Assembly: GCF_000429405.1 (NCBI RefSeq)
Contig: NZ_AUBU01000015.1
Span: 1 to 64,000, forward strand
DNA from: Algoriphagus marincola DSM 16067
Lineage (GTDB): Bacteria > Bacteroidota > Bacteroidia > Cytophagales > Cyclobacteriaceae
Reading direction: 5' to 3'
Length of the DNA stretch: 64,000 nt
Shown piece after piece: positions 1 to 8,376 of this stretch; positions within the stretch are counted from its first letter, which is position 1; each line of letters opens with the position of its first letter. The notes under the pieces were generated by a model. That model worked only from the letters and a program-made list of their open reading frames with translations. It searched no databases and was not told the origin of the DNA. Position numbers and translations under genes: made by a program.

Positions 1-44
1 CCCGCTTTTCAATTCCCCCCGCGCCTTCCGCGCTTTCGGGAGGA

Positions 45-74
45 CAAATATCGCAGGATTTTATTTCTTAACAA
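45..74 (-). promoter_or_regulatory. Possible outward promoter for a gene left of the window
   Basis: On the minus strand a TTG (74-72) is followed after 19 bases by GATATTTG (52-45), one base off the Bacteroidota -7 consensus TAnnTTTG. The spacing fits the family pattern. It would fire leftward out of the window, so its gene cannot be seen. The rest of 1-140 shows no coding signal. Confidence 0.35.
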
Positions 75-140
75 ATCACAACCGCAACCTTTTTTAAATC
101 CGGTAAGTAAGTGGTTGATTTTGAATCAGAAACTCTTGAA

Positions 141-181
141 AAAAATTTTCCCCTCTCAAAAGCTAGTTTCAAGAGGGGAAA
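141..181 (-). terminator. Rho-independent terminator of the DUF1080 pair
   Basis: A perfect 10-bp stem (147-156 with 172-181, TTTCCCCTCT / AGAGGGGAAA) is followed on the minus strand by a run of T. It lies 20 bases past the stop of the 201-800 gene. Confidence 0.85.
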
Positions 182-200
182 TTTTGAATGGCTTTTATAA

Positions 201-800
201 TTACAACTTCTTCAAAACAATATTTCGCCAATAGACTTTTATACCTCCACCATCATGGATTTGGAGTAAAACACCTCCTTTTCCTTCGCCTATTTTGGGA
301 TCTGAGAAATTCACCATCTCTACACCATTCAAATAAGAGGTAACATTATCTCCTTTGACGACTATTCGCATTTTGTTCCATTCGCCAAATTTTAAAGCCT
401 CATCTTTTTCCGGTTCTGGCTGAATTAACCAGCCTCTTCCATAAGATTCATAAATCCCACCCGTATTACTCCCGGGAGGCGCAACTTCCACCTGCCAGCC
501 TGAAACCTTGGTTCCATCTACCGTAGATCGGATAAAAACTCCGCTATTTCCATTGGCCTCCTGCTTGAATTCTAATGTGATTTCAAAATTATCAAAATCT
601 TCCTCGGTACCTAAATAGCCATACCCTTTATCAGGACCACTCTCAGAAACTAGGAGCCCATCTTCGACATACCACTTTTCTGTACCATAAATAACCCATC
701 CATCTAGATTCTTTCCATTGAATAGTTTTTGCTTCTTCTGCGCAAAACTTGCGAATTGAATCGCTGCCAGAAGGATAGTAGTGATTAATAATTTCTTCAT
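201..800 (-). CDS. Secreted DUF1080 (3-keto-disaccharide hydrolase-like) protein
   Basis: A 199-residue protein with a cleavable signal peptide (residues 1-20, ending in SFAQ) and a single DUF1080 jelly-roll domain. The family's opening block LFNGKNLDGW is near residue 26 and the NSGVFIRS block is near residue 85. DUF1080 proteins are lectin-like beta-sandwich proteins found with carbohydrate or plant-polymer use in Bacteroidota and Planctomycetes. Some members hydrolyse 3-keto-glycosides, but the substrate here cannot be read from sequence. The ATG overlaps the stop of the upstream DUF1080 gene by 4 bases (ATGA), so the two are probably co-translated. A terminator follows at once. Confidence 0.85.
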   Translation of the reverse strand: MKKLLITTILLAAIQFASFAQKKQKLFNGKNLDGWVIYGTEKWYVEDGLLVSESGPDKGYGYLGTEEDFDNFEITLEFKQEANGNSGVFIRSTVDGTKVSGWQVEVAPPGSNTGGIYESYGRGWLIQPEPEKDEALKFGEWNKMRIVVKGDNVTSYLNGVEMVNFSDPKIGEGKGGVLLQIHDGGGIKVYWRNIVLKKL

Positions 801-1567
801 CGTGTTCTAATTTTAATATTCTTAAACCAAACAGGATCTCCGTGATCTTGTAGCGCAATCAATCCCTTCTTGGCAATTTTATAATCTGGAAAGTCATTCC
901 ACTTACCGGAATTCCTCTTGGAAGTCCAATCCTCTGAATACGGAACAAACTCCACCGTCTTCTTGCCATTCAACCAATAGGAAGCTCCCTCTTCTGTGAA
1001 AATGATGCGGGAAACATTCCATTCTCCAGCTGGCTTGACTATCCCTTCTCCTTCCAAATCAGGCTCATACATGGCATAATCGGCTGCCAATGACTGCCAC
1101 TTCTTAAGCGGCTGGGCAAAACCAATCTGATCAATCACCTGATATTCCGGTCCAGTGTAATATGGAGCTTTATAATCCGGTCCCTCTACTACGTGATAAA
1201 ATACCCCACTATTCCCTCCGGGAGAAATTTTCCATGTAAACTCCATCTCAAACTCCTCAAACTCCATGGGACCAAAAACAATATCGCCTCCAATGTCACT
1301 TCCGCCCGTAGCTCCAAGTCCTTTCATAGCCCCGTCTTCGATAATCCAATTTGATGGAGTCGTATCGCCATTGAAAGCTCTCCAGCCCTCCATGGACTCC
1401 CCATCAAACAAGAGCATCCATCCATCGGCACGCTCCTCGTCTGTTAAACTATTGTCAGGAATGACAATTTCTTCCTCGGTCACTACTTCTTCTTCTTTCT
1501 CCGAACTTGGTGCACATGACCAAGCCCCAACAAGAAAAAGTGCTCCTAGCAAATAACTTTTCTTCAT
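797..1567 (-). CDS. DUF1080 lipoprotein
   Basis: A 256-residue lipoprotein whose signal peptide ends in a lipobox (GAWSC, Cys18). An acidic linker rich in Glu follows (residues 22-42), then a DUF1080 domain with LLFDGESMEGW near residue 52 and GGNSGVFYHV near residue 117. It is the lipid-anchored partner of the next gene, which carries the same fold with an ordinary signal peptide. The ATGA overlap (797-800) indicates translational coupling. Family knowledge points to glycan binding or 3-keto-sugar hydrolysis in the envelope; the exact role is unknown. No oxidoreductase (GFO/IDH) partner lies in the window. Confidence 0.85.
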   Translation of the reverse strand: MKKSYLLGALFLVGAWSCAPSSEKEEEVVTEEEIVIPDNSLTDEERADGWMLLFDGESMEGWRAFNGDTTPSNWIIEDGAMKGLGATGGSDIGGDIVFGPMEFEEFEMEFTWKISPGGNSGVFYHVVEGPDYKAPYYTGPEYQVIDQIGFAQPLKKWQSLAADYAMYEPDLEGEGIVKPAGEWNVSRIIFTEEGASYWLNGKKTVEFVPYSEDWTSKRNSGKWNDFPDYKIAKKGLIALQDHGDPVWFKNIKIRTR

Positions 1568-1682
1568 AGTATGATTAATTATCTTTTTTGTTTCTACTCT
1601 AGAATTTGAACAGGAAAAGTTAATTGAATTTTTTAAAAAAGTCTCGCCTTGAAATTTAATATTTTATAAGTGGCATTTCCGA

Positions 1683-2450
1683 TTAACTTTCTCGAAGCGA
1701 GTCAAAATAAGATTGACTTTTCAGTAATCTCGATCCATACCAAGAAAACATCTCTCCGTCTACAATCCTCACTTTGACCTTTGGTAATTCTTTTTCGAAT
1801 TCTTGCAAATGCTTTGATTTGAAGGGAAAAGGCTCCGAACTCAAAAACAAAAAGTCAGGATTGAGTCTTTTCAATTCTTCCATGCTGATTTCTGGATATC
1901 GATCTTGATCAATGGCATTGATAAATCCAGCTTGCCCCAGCATTTCATGAATAAAAGTGCTTTTTCCCACTGCCATGATAGGACTGTTCCATATCAAATA
2001 AACCACCGTTCCAAGCTTTGGCAATTCATCTGCGAAGGAGTTTTCTAGTTTATCCACCAACACTTTGGCTTGAGTAGCTTTTCCGGTAATCTCTCCTAAA
2101 GCTGAAATCATTGCTAGTGCTTGACTCAAGTCACCCACATCACTAATCCAAACGGGATAATTCTCAGAAAGCTTCTCAATCCCCTCTTGATCATTTTCCT
2201 CCTTATTACCAATGATCAAATCAGGCTTCAATTCATCAATGACATCAAATCGGTAGTTTTTAGTCCCTCCTACAATGGTTTTCTCTTTTCGAAGGCTAGC
2301 TGGATGTACACAGAATTTGGTCACACCAACCAATTGATCCCTTAGCCCCAAATCCACCAAAAGTTCGGTTTGAGAGGGGACTAAGGACACAATTCGCTTG
2401 GGAGTTTTTGGAATTGAAACTTCCCTTCCCATTTGATCCTTGTACATCAT
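1683..2450 (-). CDS. BtuF/FhuD-like helical-backbone substrate-binding protein without signal peptide
   Basis: A 255-residue protein with the periplasmic-binding fold of cobalamin and siderophore receptors. It has PKRIVSLVPSQTELLVDLG near residue 18 and LKPDLIIGNKEEN near residue 75, typical of the N-lobe, and an ISMEELKRLNPDFLFLSSEP block in the C-lobe. No signal peptide or lipobox is visible: the domain starts within 20 residues of the ATG, and no longer start would add one. It may therefore stay in the cytoplasm, or the name of binding protein may be misleading. It is the last gene of the 5170-1683 run and no ABC permease or ATPase lies nearby. MM at the start leaves two adjacent ATG choices. 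Confidence 0.8.
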   Translation of the reverse strand: MMYKDQMGREVSIPKTPKRIVSLVPSQTELLVDLGLRDQLVGVTKFCVHPASLRKEKTIVGGTKNYRFDVIDELKPDLIIGNKEENDQEGIEKLSENYPVWISDVGDLSQALAMISALGEITGKATQAKVLVDKLENSFADELPKLGTVVYLIWNSPIMAVGKSTFIHEMLGQAGFINAIDQDRYPEISMEELKRLNPDFLFLSSEPFPFKSKHLQEFEKELPKVKVRIVDGEMFSWYGSRLLKSQSYFDSLRES

Positions 2451-2501
2451 TTTTTCACTTTTATGTTTGAGGTTCGGGGGAAAAGACTTTCAACTCTCCA
2501 A

Positions 2502-3569
2502 TCAGCTAATATATCGGAAGTCAAATTTTGGATCAAAGTCCAAAAGAAACTCATACATCAATTGGATAACTTGCTCGATATCCTCCTTGCTTGCGGTCTC
2601 GACCGTCGTATGCATGTATTTAAGCGGGAGGGAAATCAGAGCCGACGGCACCCCCTCATTGGAATATGCAAATGCATCGGTATCCGTTCCGGTGACTCGT
2701 GAAGCTGCAGAACGCTGAAAAGGAATCTCTTTTTCTTTAGCAGTTTGAATAATGAGGTCCAAAAGCTTTTTGTGGACCGAAGCTCCATAGGTTAAAACAG
2801 GACCTTTTCCTGCCACCTGATCTCCACTGGTCACCTTATTATACATAGGCGAAGTTGTATCATGACAGACATCTGTGATAATAGCTGCATTGGGTTTGAT
2901 TTTATGTGCAATCATTTGCGCGCCACGAAGTCCGATTTCTTCCTGGACAGCATTGACCACATACAATCCAAATGGCAGCTTTTTCCCAGACTCTTTTATT
3001 TTCCGAGCTACCTGAGCAATCATATAGCCTCCTATTCGATTGTCTAAGGCTCTTCCGGAATAGTATTTTTCATTCAGCTCAATTAATTCATCCCGGAATG
3101 TGATCACACAGCCGACATGGATTCCCATTTTTTCCACTTCCTCCTTGCTGCTTGCTCCCACATCGATGAAAATGTTATCCAATGTAGGTGCATCTTCTTT
3201 ACCATCTTTCCTCACATGGATCGCTGGCCAACCGAAAACTCCCGGAATCATTCCTTTGTCTGTATGAATATTCACACGCATAGACGGTGCGATCATGTGA
3301 TCAGAGCCACCATTTCGCCGCACATAGATGTAGCCGTCGTCTTTGATATAGTTGACAAACCAACTGATCTCATCAGCATGCGCTTCAATGACAAATTTGT
3401 AAGGTGCATCCTCATTGATCACACCGACGGCCGTACCGTAATTATCCGTAAAGTAGGAATCTACATAGGGCTTGATATAATCTAGCCAAATTTGCTGGCC
3501 AGATGCTTCAAATCCTGTTGGAGATGCATTGTTGAGGTATTTATAAAGAAAACTTTGTTCTGGACTCAT
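2502..3569 (-). CDS. M42 family metallo-aminopeptidase
   Basis: A 355-residue cytoplasmic protein with the M42 (glutamyl aminopeptidase / TET protease) zinc-site motifs in order. These are the first His/Asp site VIEAHADEISW near residue 61, the bridging Asp in ALDNRIGGYM near residue 175, the catalytic Glu pair in VQEEIGLRGAQ near residue 209, DVCHDTT near residue 232, and a C-terminal His in MHTTVE near residue 319. Members form large tetrahedral aminopeptidase assemblies that trim peptides. It sits 17 bases behind the carboxylase gene and 51 bases before the BtuF-like gene, so it is probably in one transcript with both. The function is well supported; the peptide preference is not. Confidence 0.92.
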   Translation of the reverse strand: MSPEQSFLYKYLNNASPTGFEASGQQIWLDYIKPYVDSYFTDNYGTAVGVINEDAPYKFVIEAHADEISWFVNYIKDDGYIYVRRNGGSDHMIAPSMRVNIHTDKGMIPGVFGWPAIHVRKDGKEDAPTLDNIFIDVGASSKEEVEKMGIHVGCVITFRDELIELNEKYYSGRALDNRIGGYMIAQVARKIKESGKKLPFGLYVVNAVQEEIGLRGAQMIAHKIKPNAAIITDVCHDTTSPMYNKVTSGDQVAGKGPVLTYGASVHKKLLDLIIQTAKEKEIPFQRSAASRVTGTDTDAFAYSNEGVPSALISLPLKYMHTTVETASKEDIEQVIQLMYEFLLDFDPKFDFRYIS

Positions 3570-3586
3570 ATTTTTTTGTCAATTAT

Positions 3587-5170
3587 TTAAAGCGGAATAT
3601 TTCCGTGTTTTTTTCTTGGCAGCTTATCTACCTTATTTTCCAGCATTTTGAATGCCTTAATGAGCTCGATTCTGGTTTCAGATGGCATAATCACCTCATC
3701 AATAAAGCCTCTGTGAGCAGCACGATACGGATTGGCAAACTTGGCGGTGTATTCATCCACTTTTTCTTGAAGCTTAGCTTCGGGATCAGTAGATTCAGCA
3801 ATTTCTTTTCTGAAAATAATCTCTGAAGCGCCTTTTGCTCCCATTACTGCGATCTCAGCGGTCGGCCAGGCAAAGTTCAAGTCCGCTCCGATATGCTTAG
3901 AATTCATTACATCATAAGCACCACCGTAAGCCTTTCGCGTAATGACGGTGATTCTTGGGACAGTCGCCTCCGAAAAGGCGTACAAAAGCTTTGCCCCATT
4001 GGTGATAATACCATTCCACTCTTGGTCCGTGCCCGGTAAGAAGCCCGGAACATCCACCAAAACAAGAAGCGGTACATTGAAGCTATCACAAAACCTTACA
4101 AATCGAGCGGCTTTGATAGAAGCTTGGTTATCCAAAACGCCTGCCATGGATTGAGGTTGATTTCCCACGATCCCTATGCTTCGACCGGCGATTCGCGCAA
4201 AGCCGACCACGATATTATCTGCATAGTTTTCATGAACCTCCAAGAAAGAATCAGAGTCTACAATTCCACTAACCACATCTCTAATATCATAAGGATGATT
4301 CGGGTTTTCAGGCACAATATCGTTTAGCTCTTTTCGAGTTTCGTCAGCCTTCTGCTCATAAGGATAGACTGGAGCTATTTCTTCGCAGTTTTGCGGAATG
4401 TAGCTCAGCAAAGACTTGATATGGCGAATACACTCTAATTCATTTTTGCAAGAAAAATGAGTCACGCCTGACTTGGTACTATGAGCCGATGCTCCACCAA
4501 GTTCCTCTGCCGTAACAGTCTCCTGAGTGACGGTCTTCACGACATTGGGTCCTGTGACAAACATGTAGGAAGTATTCTCAACCATCAGAATAAAGTCCGT
4601 GATAGCCGGAGAATAAACTGCCCCACCTGCGCATGGTCCCATAATCGCAGAAATCTGAGGGACTACTCCGGAAGCCAAGGTGTTTCGGTAAAAAATATCC
4701 GCATAGCCTCCCAGAGAATTCACACCTTCCTGAATCCGGGCTCCACCGGAATCATTTAGGCCGATGACTGGAGCTCCGTTTTTCATGGCCATATCCATGA
4801 TTTTACAGATTTTCTCTGCGTGAGTTTCTGAAAGCGAACCTCCAAAAACCGTAAAGTCCTGGGAAAAGACATAAACTAAGCGTCCATTCACCTCCCCATA
4901 ACCAGTGACAACGCCATCGCCGAGGTAATGCTCCTTATCCAAACCAAAGTCCTTGGCCCGGTGCATGACAAAGCGGTCAATCTCCTCAAAGGTCCCTTCA
5001 TCCAATAGCAATTCGATGCGTTCCCGCGCGGTGAGTTTACCTTTTTTATGTTGAGAAGCAATTCGCGCTTCACCTCCTCCAAGCATCGCTTCCGCATTCT
5101 TTTTTTGAAGCAGTTCTATTTTTTCCTGATTTGATGGAGCGGTATAAATGGGTTTATTCTGTTTTTCCAT
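3587..5170 (-). CDS. pccB: Acyl-CoA carboxylase, carboxyltransferase beta subunit (propionyl-CoA type)
   Basis: A 527-residue biotin-dependent carboxyltransferase with crotonase-like N and C domains. It shows [19 protein letters not shown] early, the oxyanion-forming stretches GGARIQEGV and [12 protein letters not shown] in the N domain, and [17 protein letters not shown] and [11 protein letters not shown] in the C domain. The C-terminus RKKHGNIPL is typical of PccB. It would transfer carboxyl from carboxybiotin to propionyl- or acetyl-CoA. The biotin carboxylase / carrier subunit is not in the window, and a methylmalonyl-CoA decarboxylase role is the main alternative. The start is set at the ATG ending at 5170: the longer frame begins with a TTG (5194-5192) that overlaps a TATATTTG promoter element. 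Confidence 0.9.
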   Translation of the reverse strand: MEKQNKPIYTAPSNQEKIELLQKKNAEAMLGGGEARIASQHKKGKLTARERIELLLDEGTFEEIDRFVMHRAKDFGLDKEHYLGDGVVTGYGEVNGRLVYVFSQDFTVFGGSLSETHAEKICKIMDMAMKNGAPVIGLNDSGGARIQEGVNSLGGYADIFYRNTLASGVVPQISAIMGPCAGGAVYSPAITDFILMVENTSYMFVTGPNVVKTVTQETVTAEELGGASAHSTKSGVTHFSCKNELECIRHIKSLLSYIPQNCEEIAPVYPYEQKADETRKELNDIVPENPNHPYDIRDVVSGIVDSDSFLEVHENYADNIVVGFARIAGRSIGIVGNQPQSMAGVLDNQASIKAARFVRFCDSFNVPLLVLVDVPGFLPGTDQEWNGIITNGAKLLYAFSEATVPRITVITRKAYGGAYDVMNSKHIGADLNFAWPTAEIAVMGAKGASEIIFRKEIAESTDPEAKLQEKVDEYTAKFANPYRAAHRGFIDEVIMPSETRIELIKAFKMLENKVDKLPRKKHGNIPL

Positions 5171-5191
5171 AGGATTGGTTTTTGCAAAAGC

Positions 5192-5199
5192 CAAATATA
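5192..5199 (-). promoter_or_regulatory. -7 promoter element (TATATTTG) for the carboxylase operon
   Basis: On the minus strand 5199-5192 reads TATATTTG, an exact match to the Bacteroidota TAnnTTTG element. It would start transcription some 15 bases before the ATG at 5170. I found no clear TTG at -33. The element overlaps the alternative TTG start codon, which argues against that start. Confidence 0.45.
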
Positions 5200-5301
5200 G
5201 TAGGCTTTGGGTAGTAGGGAAAACATAATCAGACCAAAGGTGAGGAGAACGGATAAAGCAAGCGAAAAAAATTAATACAGAATTAAGAGAAGCTTAACGG
5301 A

Positions 5302-5329
5302 TTGATTTTCCAATAACTTTCTATATTCG
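5302..5329 (+). promoter_or_regulatory. Candidate promoter for the Ppx/GppA gene
   Basis: TTG (5302-5304), 17 bases, then TATATTCG (5322-5329), one base from TAnnTTTG. It lies 22 bases before the ATG at 5352. It is divergent from the carboxylase promoter within the same 181-base gap. Confidence 0.4.
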
Positions 5330-5351
5330 CCCATCCAAAAAATTTGGCAGT

Positions 5352-6296
5352 ATGCGTACCCAGAAGGCAGCGGTGATAGACATGGGCACCAATACATTTC
5401 ACTTGGTATTGGTAGAATTGATTCGAGATGGATTCAATGTCATCTATAAAGAAAAAGTACCGGTAAAACTCGGACAGGGAGGAATCAACCAAGATCAAAT
5501 TGCTCCTGAGGCTCTCAAACGCGCATACCACACCCTTCAACATTTCAAAAACCTCATAGATGGAGAGCAAATCGACCGGATTTTTGCTTTTGCTACGAGT
5601 GCCGTACGAAATGCTAAAAACGGACAGGACTTTGTCCAAGAAGTAAAATCCCGAATCGGCATCGATATCAAAGTGATCAGCGGTGAAGAAGAAGCCTTGT
5701 TGATTTATGAAGGCATCAAGCTTTCGGGTTCATTGAATGGACAAACCGAACTCATGATGGATATTGGAGGAGGTTCAGTAGAATTCATCATCGGTACTTC
5801 TCAGGAGGTTTTTTGGAAAGGAAGCTTCGAAATCGGAGGACAGCGTCTCTTGGAACTTTTCCACCATCATGACCCTATTTTGACCCCTGAGATCCATCGC
5901 TTGCACGCATATCTCGAAGAAAAGCTTCAATCACTCCTTCAGGCTATTGAAACCTACCAGCCTACAAGCTTGGTGGGCGCTTCGGGTACCTTTGATACAC
6001 TGACAGACATCTATTACGAGTCCATGCTTCAGTGCAAGCTCACTGGACAACATGCCTTTGAGCTTCCGGTCAGTGAATTTCACCGAATCTACCAACTCCT
6101 TCTCACCAAAAATCGAGAAGAACGCCTTCAAATCCCTGGAATGATCCCCATGCGGGTGGACATGATCGTGGTCGCATCCTCATTGATTGATTTTATTCTC
6201 AAGCATATCGCTGTCGAAAGCATCACCTGCTCTCACTATGCTCTCAAAGAAGGAGCAATCGCCACCGTTCTCAAAACTGAAGTAGAAACCAATTGA
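5352..6296 (+). CDS. Ppx/GppA family phosphatase
   Basis: A 314-residue member of the exopolyphosphatase / pppGpp phosphatase family (ASKHA fold). Phosphate loop 1 is AVIDMGTNTFHL near residue 8, the second loop is LMMDIGGGSVEFI near residue 135, and GASGTFDTL is near residue 209. It has only the two actin-like domains and lacks the extra C-terminal HD domain of long Ppx enzymes, which is usual for the ~300-residue forms. It should release phosphate from polyphosphate or pppGpp in the cytoplasm; sequence alone does not separate the two. It is followed after 54 bases by the Ldh gene. Confidence 0.88.
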   Translation: MRTQKAAVIDMGTNTFHLVLVELIRDGFNVIYKEKVPVKLGQGGINQDQIAPEALKRAYHTLQHFKNLIDGEQIDRIFAFATSAVRNAKNGQDFVQEVKSRIGIDIKVISGEEEALLIYEGIKLSGSLNGQTELMMDIGGGSVEFIIGTSQEVFWKGSFEIGGQRLLELFHHHDPILTPEIHRLHAYLEEKLQSLLQAIETYQPTSLVGASGTFDTLTDIYYESMLQCKLTGQHAFELPVSEFHRIYQLLLTKNREERLQIPGMIPMRVDMIVVASSLIDFILKHIAVESITCSHYALKEGAIATVLKTEVETN

Positions 6297-6322
6297 TTTT
6301 TTCTGCTGGCAAAATGATCTCG

Positions 6323-6330
6323 TATCTTTG
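6323..6330 (+). promoter_or_regulatory. -7 promoter element (TATCTTTG) for the Ldh-family gene
   Basis: An exact TAnnTTTG match 20 bases before the ATG at 6351. No TTG lies at the usual distance upstream, so the -33 half is weak. If active, the dehydrogenase is transcribed separately from the preceding phosphatase gene. Confidence 0.4.
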
Positions 6331-6350
6331 CCTGAAACAAAGCTTAGATC

Positions 6351-7427
6351 ATGCACAACTTTTCCTACCAACAGCTTTTTGATTTCACAAAAAATATTCT
6401 ACTGAAAATCGGATGTTCTGAACTCCATGCACAGCAAGGAGCGGAAGTCCTGCTTTCTGCAGATATGCGGGGAGTAGACAGCCATGGAGTGGCGAGACTT
6501 TCTGGCTATGTCCGACTTTGGGAAAAGGGACGCATCAACAGTAATCCAAATATTCGAATCACACACGAGACTCCCTCCACTGCTGTAGTAGATGGTGATG
6601 GGGGGCTAGGCCTCGTCGTCGCACCCTATGCCATGAATGTGGCGATCGAAAAAGCAGGCAAAGCCGGAACCGGCTGGGTGAGTGTCAAAAATTCCAATCA
6701 CTACGGAATAGCTGGCTACCATGCCATGATGGCTTTGGATCATGATATGATTGGCATTTCGCTGACCAATGCCAGCCCGCTGGTTAGCCCTACTTTTTCG
6801 AAGGAAAGGCTCTTAGGAACCAATCCAATCTCAGTCGCCATTCCTGCAAAAGAAGAGCCTCCATTTGTGGCTGACATGGCGACTACCACCGCAGCAAACG
6901 GCAAGTTGGAAATCTTACAGCGCAAAGGCAATCCAGCACCGATGGGATGGGTTCAGGACAAAGAAGGAAACCCTACCACCTCATCCAATGGGGTAAAAGA
7001 TGGAGGGGCATTGTTGCCATTGGGTGGAGATCGGGAGCATGGCTCACACAAAGGCTATGCTTTGGGATCCATCGTAGATATTTTCTCCGCAGTGCTTTCT
7101 GGGGCAAATTATGGCCCATGGGTACCTCCTTTTGTAGCGTTTTTGGAGCCAGACCCCAATCCCGTGGGTGAAGGAATTGGGCACTTCTTTGGAGCCATGC
7201 GAGTGGATGCTTTCCGACCAGCCGATGAATTCAAATCCCACATGGATAATTGGATCAAGCGATTCCGCGCTGCTGAAACCACGCCTGGAAATGAACGCGT
7301 GCTAATCCCCGGCGACCCTGAGCGTGAATTGGAAGCGATCCGGGCAAAAGAGGGAATCCCCCTTCTTGATCCTGTCGTAGAAGACTTGACGAGTTTGGGA
7401 GAAAAGTTTGGAATTCGACTGCTTTAA
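6351..7427 (+). CDS. Ldh family (malate / L-sulfolactate dehydrogenase type) NAD(P)-dependent oxidoreductase
   Basis: A 358-residue member of the Ldh_2 family, a Rossmann-unrelated NAD(P)H fold. Family marks are SADMRGVDSHGVARLSGY near residue 37, the catalytic His in VKNSNHYGIAGYHAM near residue 113, the AxxPxxVADMATT-type block near residue 170, and SHKGYALG near residue 230. Family members oxidise 2-hydroxy acids such as malate, sulfolactate or ureidoglycolate; the substrate here is open. The stop codon shares two bases with the stop of the convergent PhyH gene (7424-7427), so the genes end tail to tail with no room for a terminator between them. Confidence 0.88.
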   Translation: MHNFSYQQLFDFTKNILLKIGCSELHAQQGAEVLLSADMRGVDSHGVARLSGYVRLWEKGRINSNPNIRITHETPSTAVVDGDGGLGLVVAPYAMNVAIEKAGKAGTGWVSVKNSNHYGIAGYHAMMALDHDMIGISLTNASPLVSPTFSKERLLGTNPISVAIPAKEEPPFVADMATTTAANGKLEILQRKGNPAPMGWVQDKEGNPTTSSNGVKDGGALLPLGGDREHGSHKGYALGSIVDIFSAVLSGANYGPWVPPFVAFLEPDPNPVGEGIGHFFGAMRVDAFRPADEFKSHMDNWIKRFRAAETTPGNERVLIPGDPERELEAIRAKEGIPLLDPVVEDLTSLGEKFGIRLL

Positions 7428-8308
7428 GAATCAAGATCATTTGGATCAAAAATCAAAGGAAAAAACTTCCCTTCCATTTTCTCACCTTTTCGGATCACAG
7501 GAACTCCTCCTAGCAAGGGTTCGTCGGTATTCGAAATCGTCCCATCAGCAAAGACATTCAACACAAAGGCTTTTCGGGATCTGTCTGAATAATTGGCAAA
7601 ACTGCCATGCACCAAGAGGGGATGATGAAAAGCTGCATATCCCGCTTTCAGGGGAATTGCCATGGGTTTGAAATTCGCCTTTTGCTCCTCAGTCATCATT
7701 TGCATTAAGCCATCCATTTCCCCTGCCAGTGCAGGTTTTTCTAAAAGTCCCCATCGATGTGAACCGGGCACGTATTGGAGACAGCCGTTTTCTTCCGTGG
7801 CATCATCCAAGCCACACCAGCAAGTCAAGTGCTGCATCTCGATCGTCCGGGTCCAGTAGCTGTAATCCTGATGCCAGGCGACATTCCCTCCATGATGGGC
7901 AGGCTTGCAAAAAAGCTGATCATGCCAAAAACGGACCGCTCGATCCCCCAGCAATTGGGAAGCGACCATGCGAAAAGCTGGGTTCCAGATCACATCGTGA
8001 AAAGCCTCAGCGATTCGCCAATGCCCCAAGGAGTGGAAAAGAACCTTATTCGGATCCCCGGATTCATTGCTGTGAAATTCATGAAACAGATGATGAAGCG
8101 GATGCTTGGGATCCATGACCTCGTCCAGCGCTTTTTTTAGGGTTTCAATTTGTTTTTCATCCAAAAGCTTGATCCCTGCTAAATATCCATTCTCCTCAAA
8201 AAACTGAATCTGCTCCGGACTGAGGCGGTATTGATCCCAATCGGAGGAAGATTTGGGTTCAGGAAAAAGGTTGGTCAGTGGATGATGAAAATCGGCGAGG
8301 TCTTGCAT
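7424..8308 (-). CDS. Phytanoyl-CoA dioxygenase (PhyH) family protein
   Basis: A 294-residue Fe(II)/2-oxoglutarate dioxygenase of the PhyH family. The iron ligands are visible as HQD in VAWHQDYSYWT and the distal His in HHPLLVHGSFAN, and an Arg in NYSDRSRKAF would bind 2-oxoglutarate. The domain begins with LSPEQIQFFEENGYLAG. Family members hydroxylate small molecules or lipids; the substrate is unknown. The start is placed at the ATG ending at 8308, because the longer frame opens at a TTG (8359) and the added residues show no domain. It follows the M48 gene by 68 bases on the same strand. Confidence 0.85.
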   Translation of the reverse strand: MQDLADFHHPLTNLFPEPKSSSDWDQYRLSPEQIQFFEENGYLAGIKLLDEKQIETLKKALDEVMDPKHPLHHLFHEFHSNESGDPNKVLFHSLGHWRIAEAFHDVIWNPAFRMVASQLLGDRAVRFWHDQLFCKPAHHGGNVAWHQDYSYWTRTIEMQHLTCWCGLDDATEENGCLQYVPGSHRWGLLEKPALAGEMDGLMQMMTEEQKANFKPMAIPLKAGYAAFHHPLLVHGSFANYSDRSRKAFVLNVFADGTISNTDEPLLGGVPVIRKGEKMEGKFFPLIFDPNDLDS

Positions 8309-8376
8309 GAAATCACTTTTAAAAAGGATGGAAGTTAAAAAATCTAGGCCTAATTTCAAATACCTTTTGTTTTACC

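Noticed and set aside
3117..3485. Plus-strand open frame of 122 codons inside the M42 gene
   Set aside because: Antisense to all M42 zinc-site motifs; composition is that of a shadow frame.
8309..8359. Longer PhyH start at TTG 8359
   Set aside because: The added 17 residues carry no family pattern; an ATG at 8308 is available.
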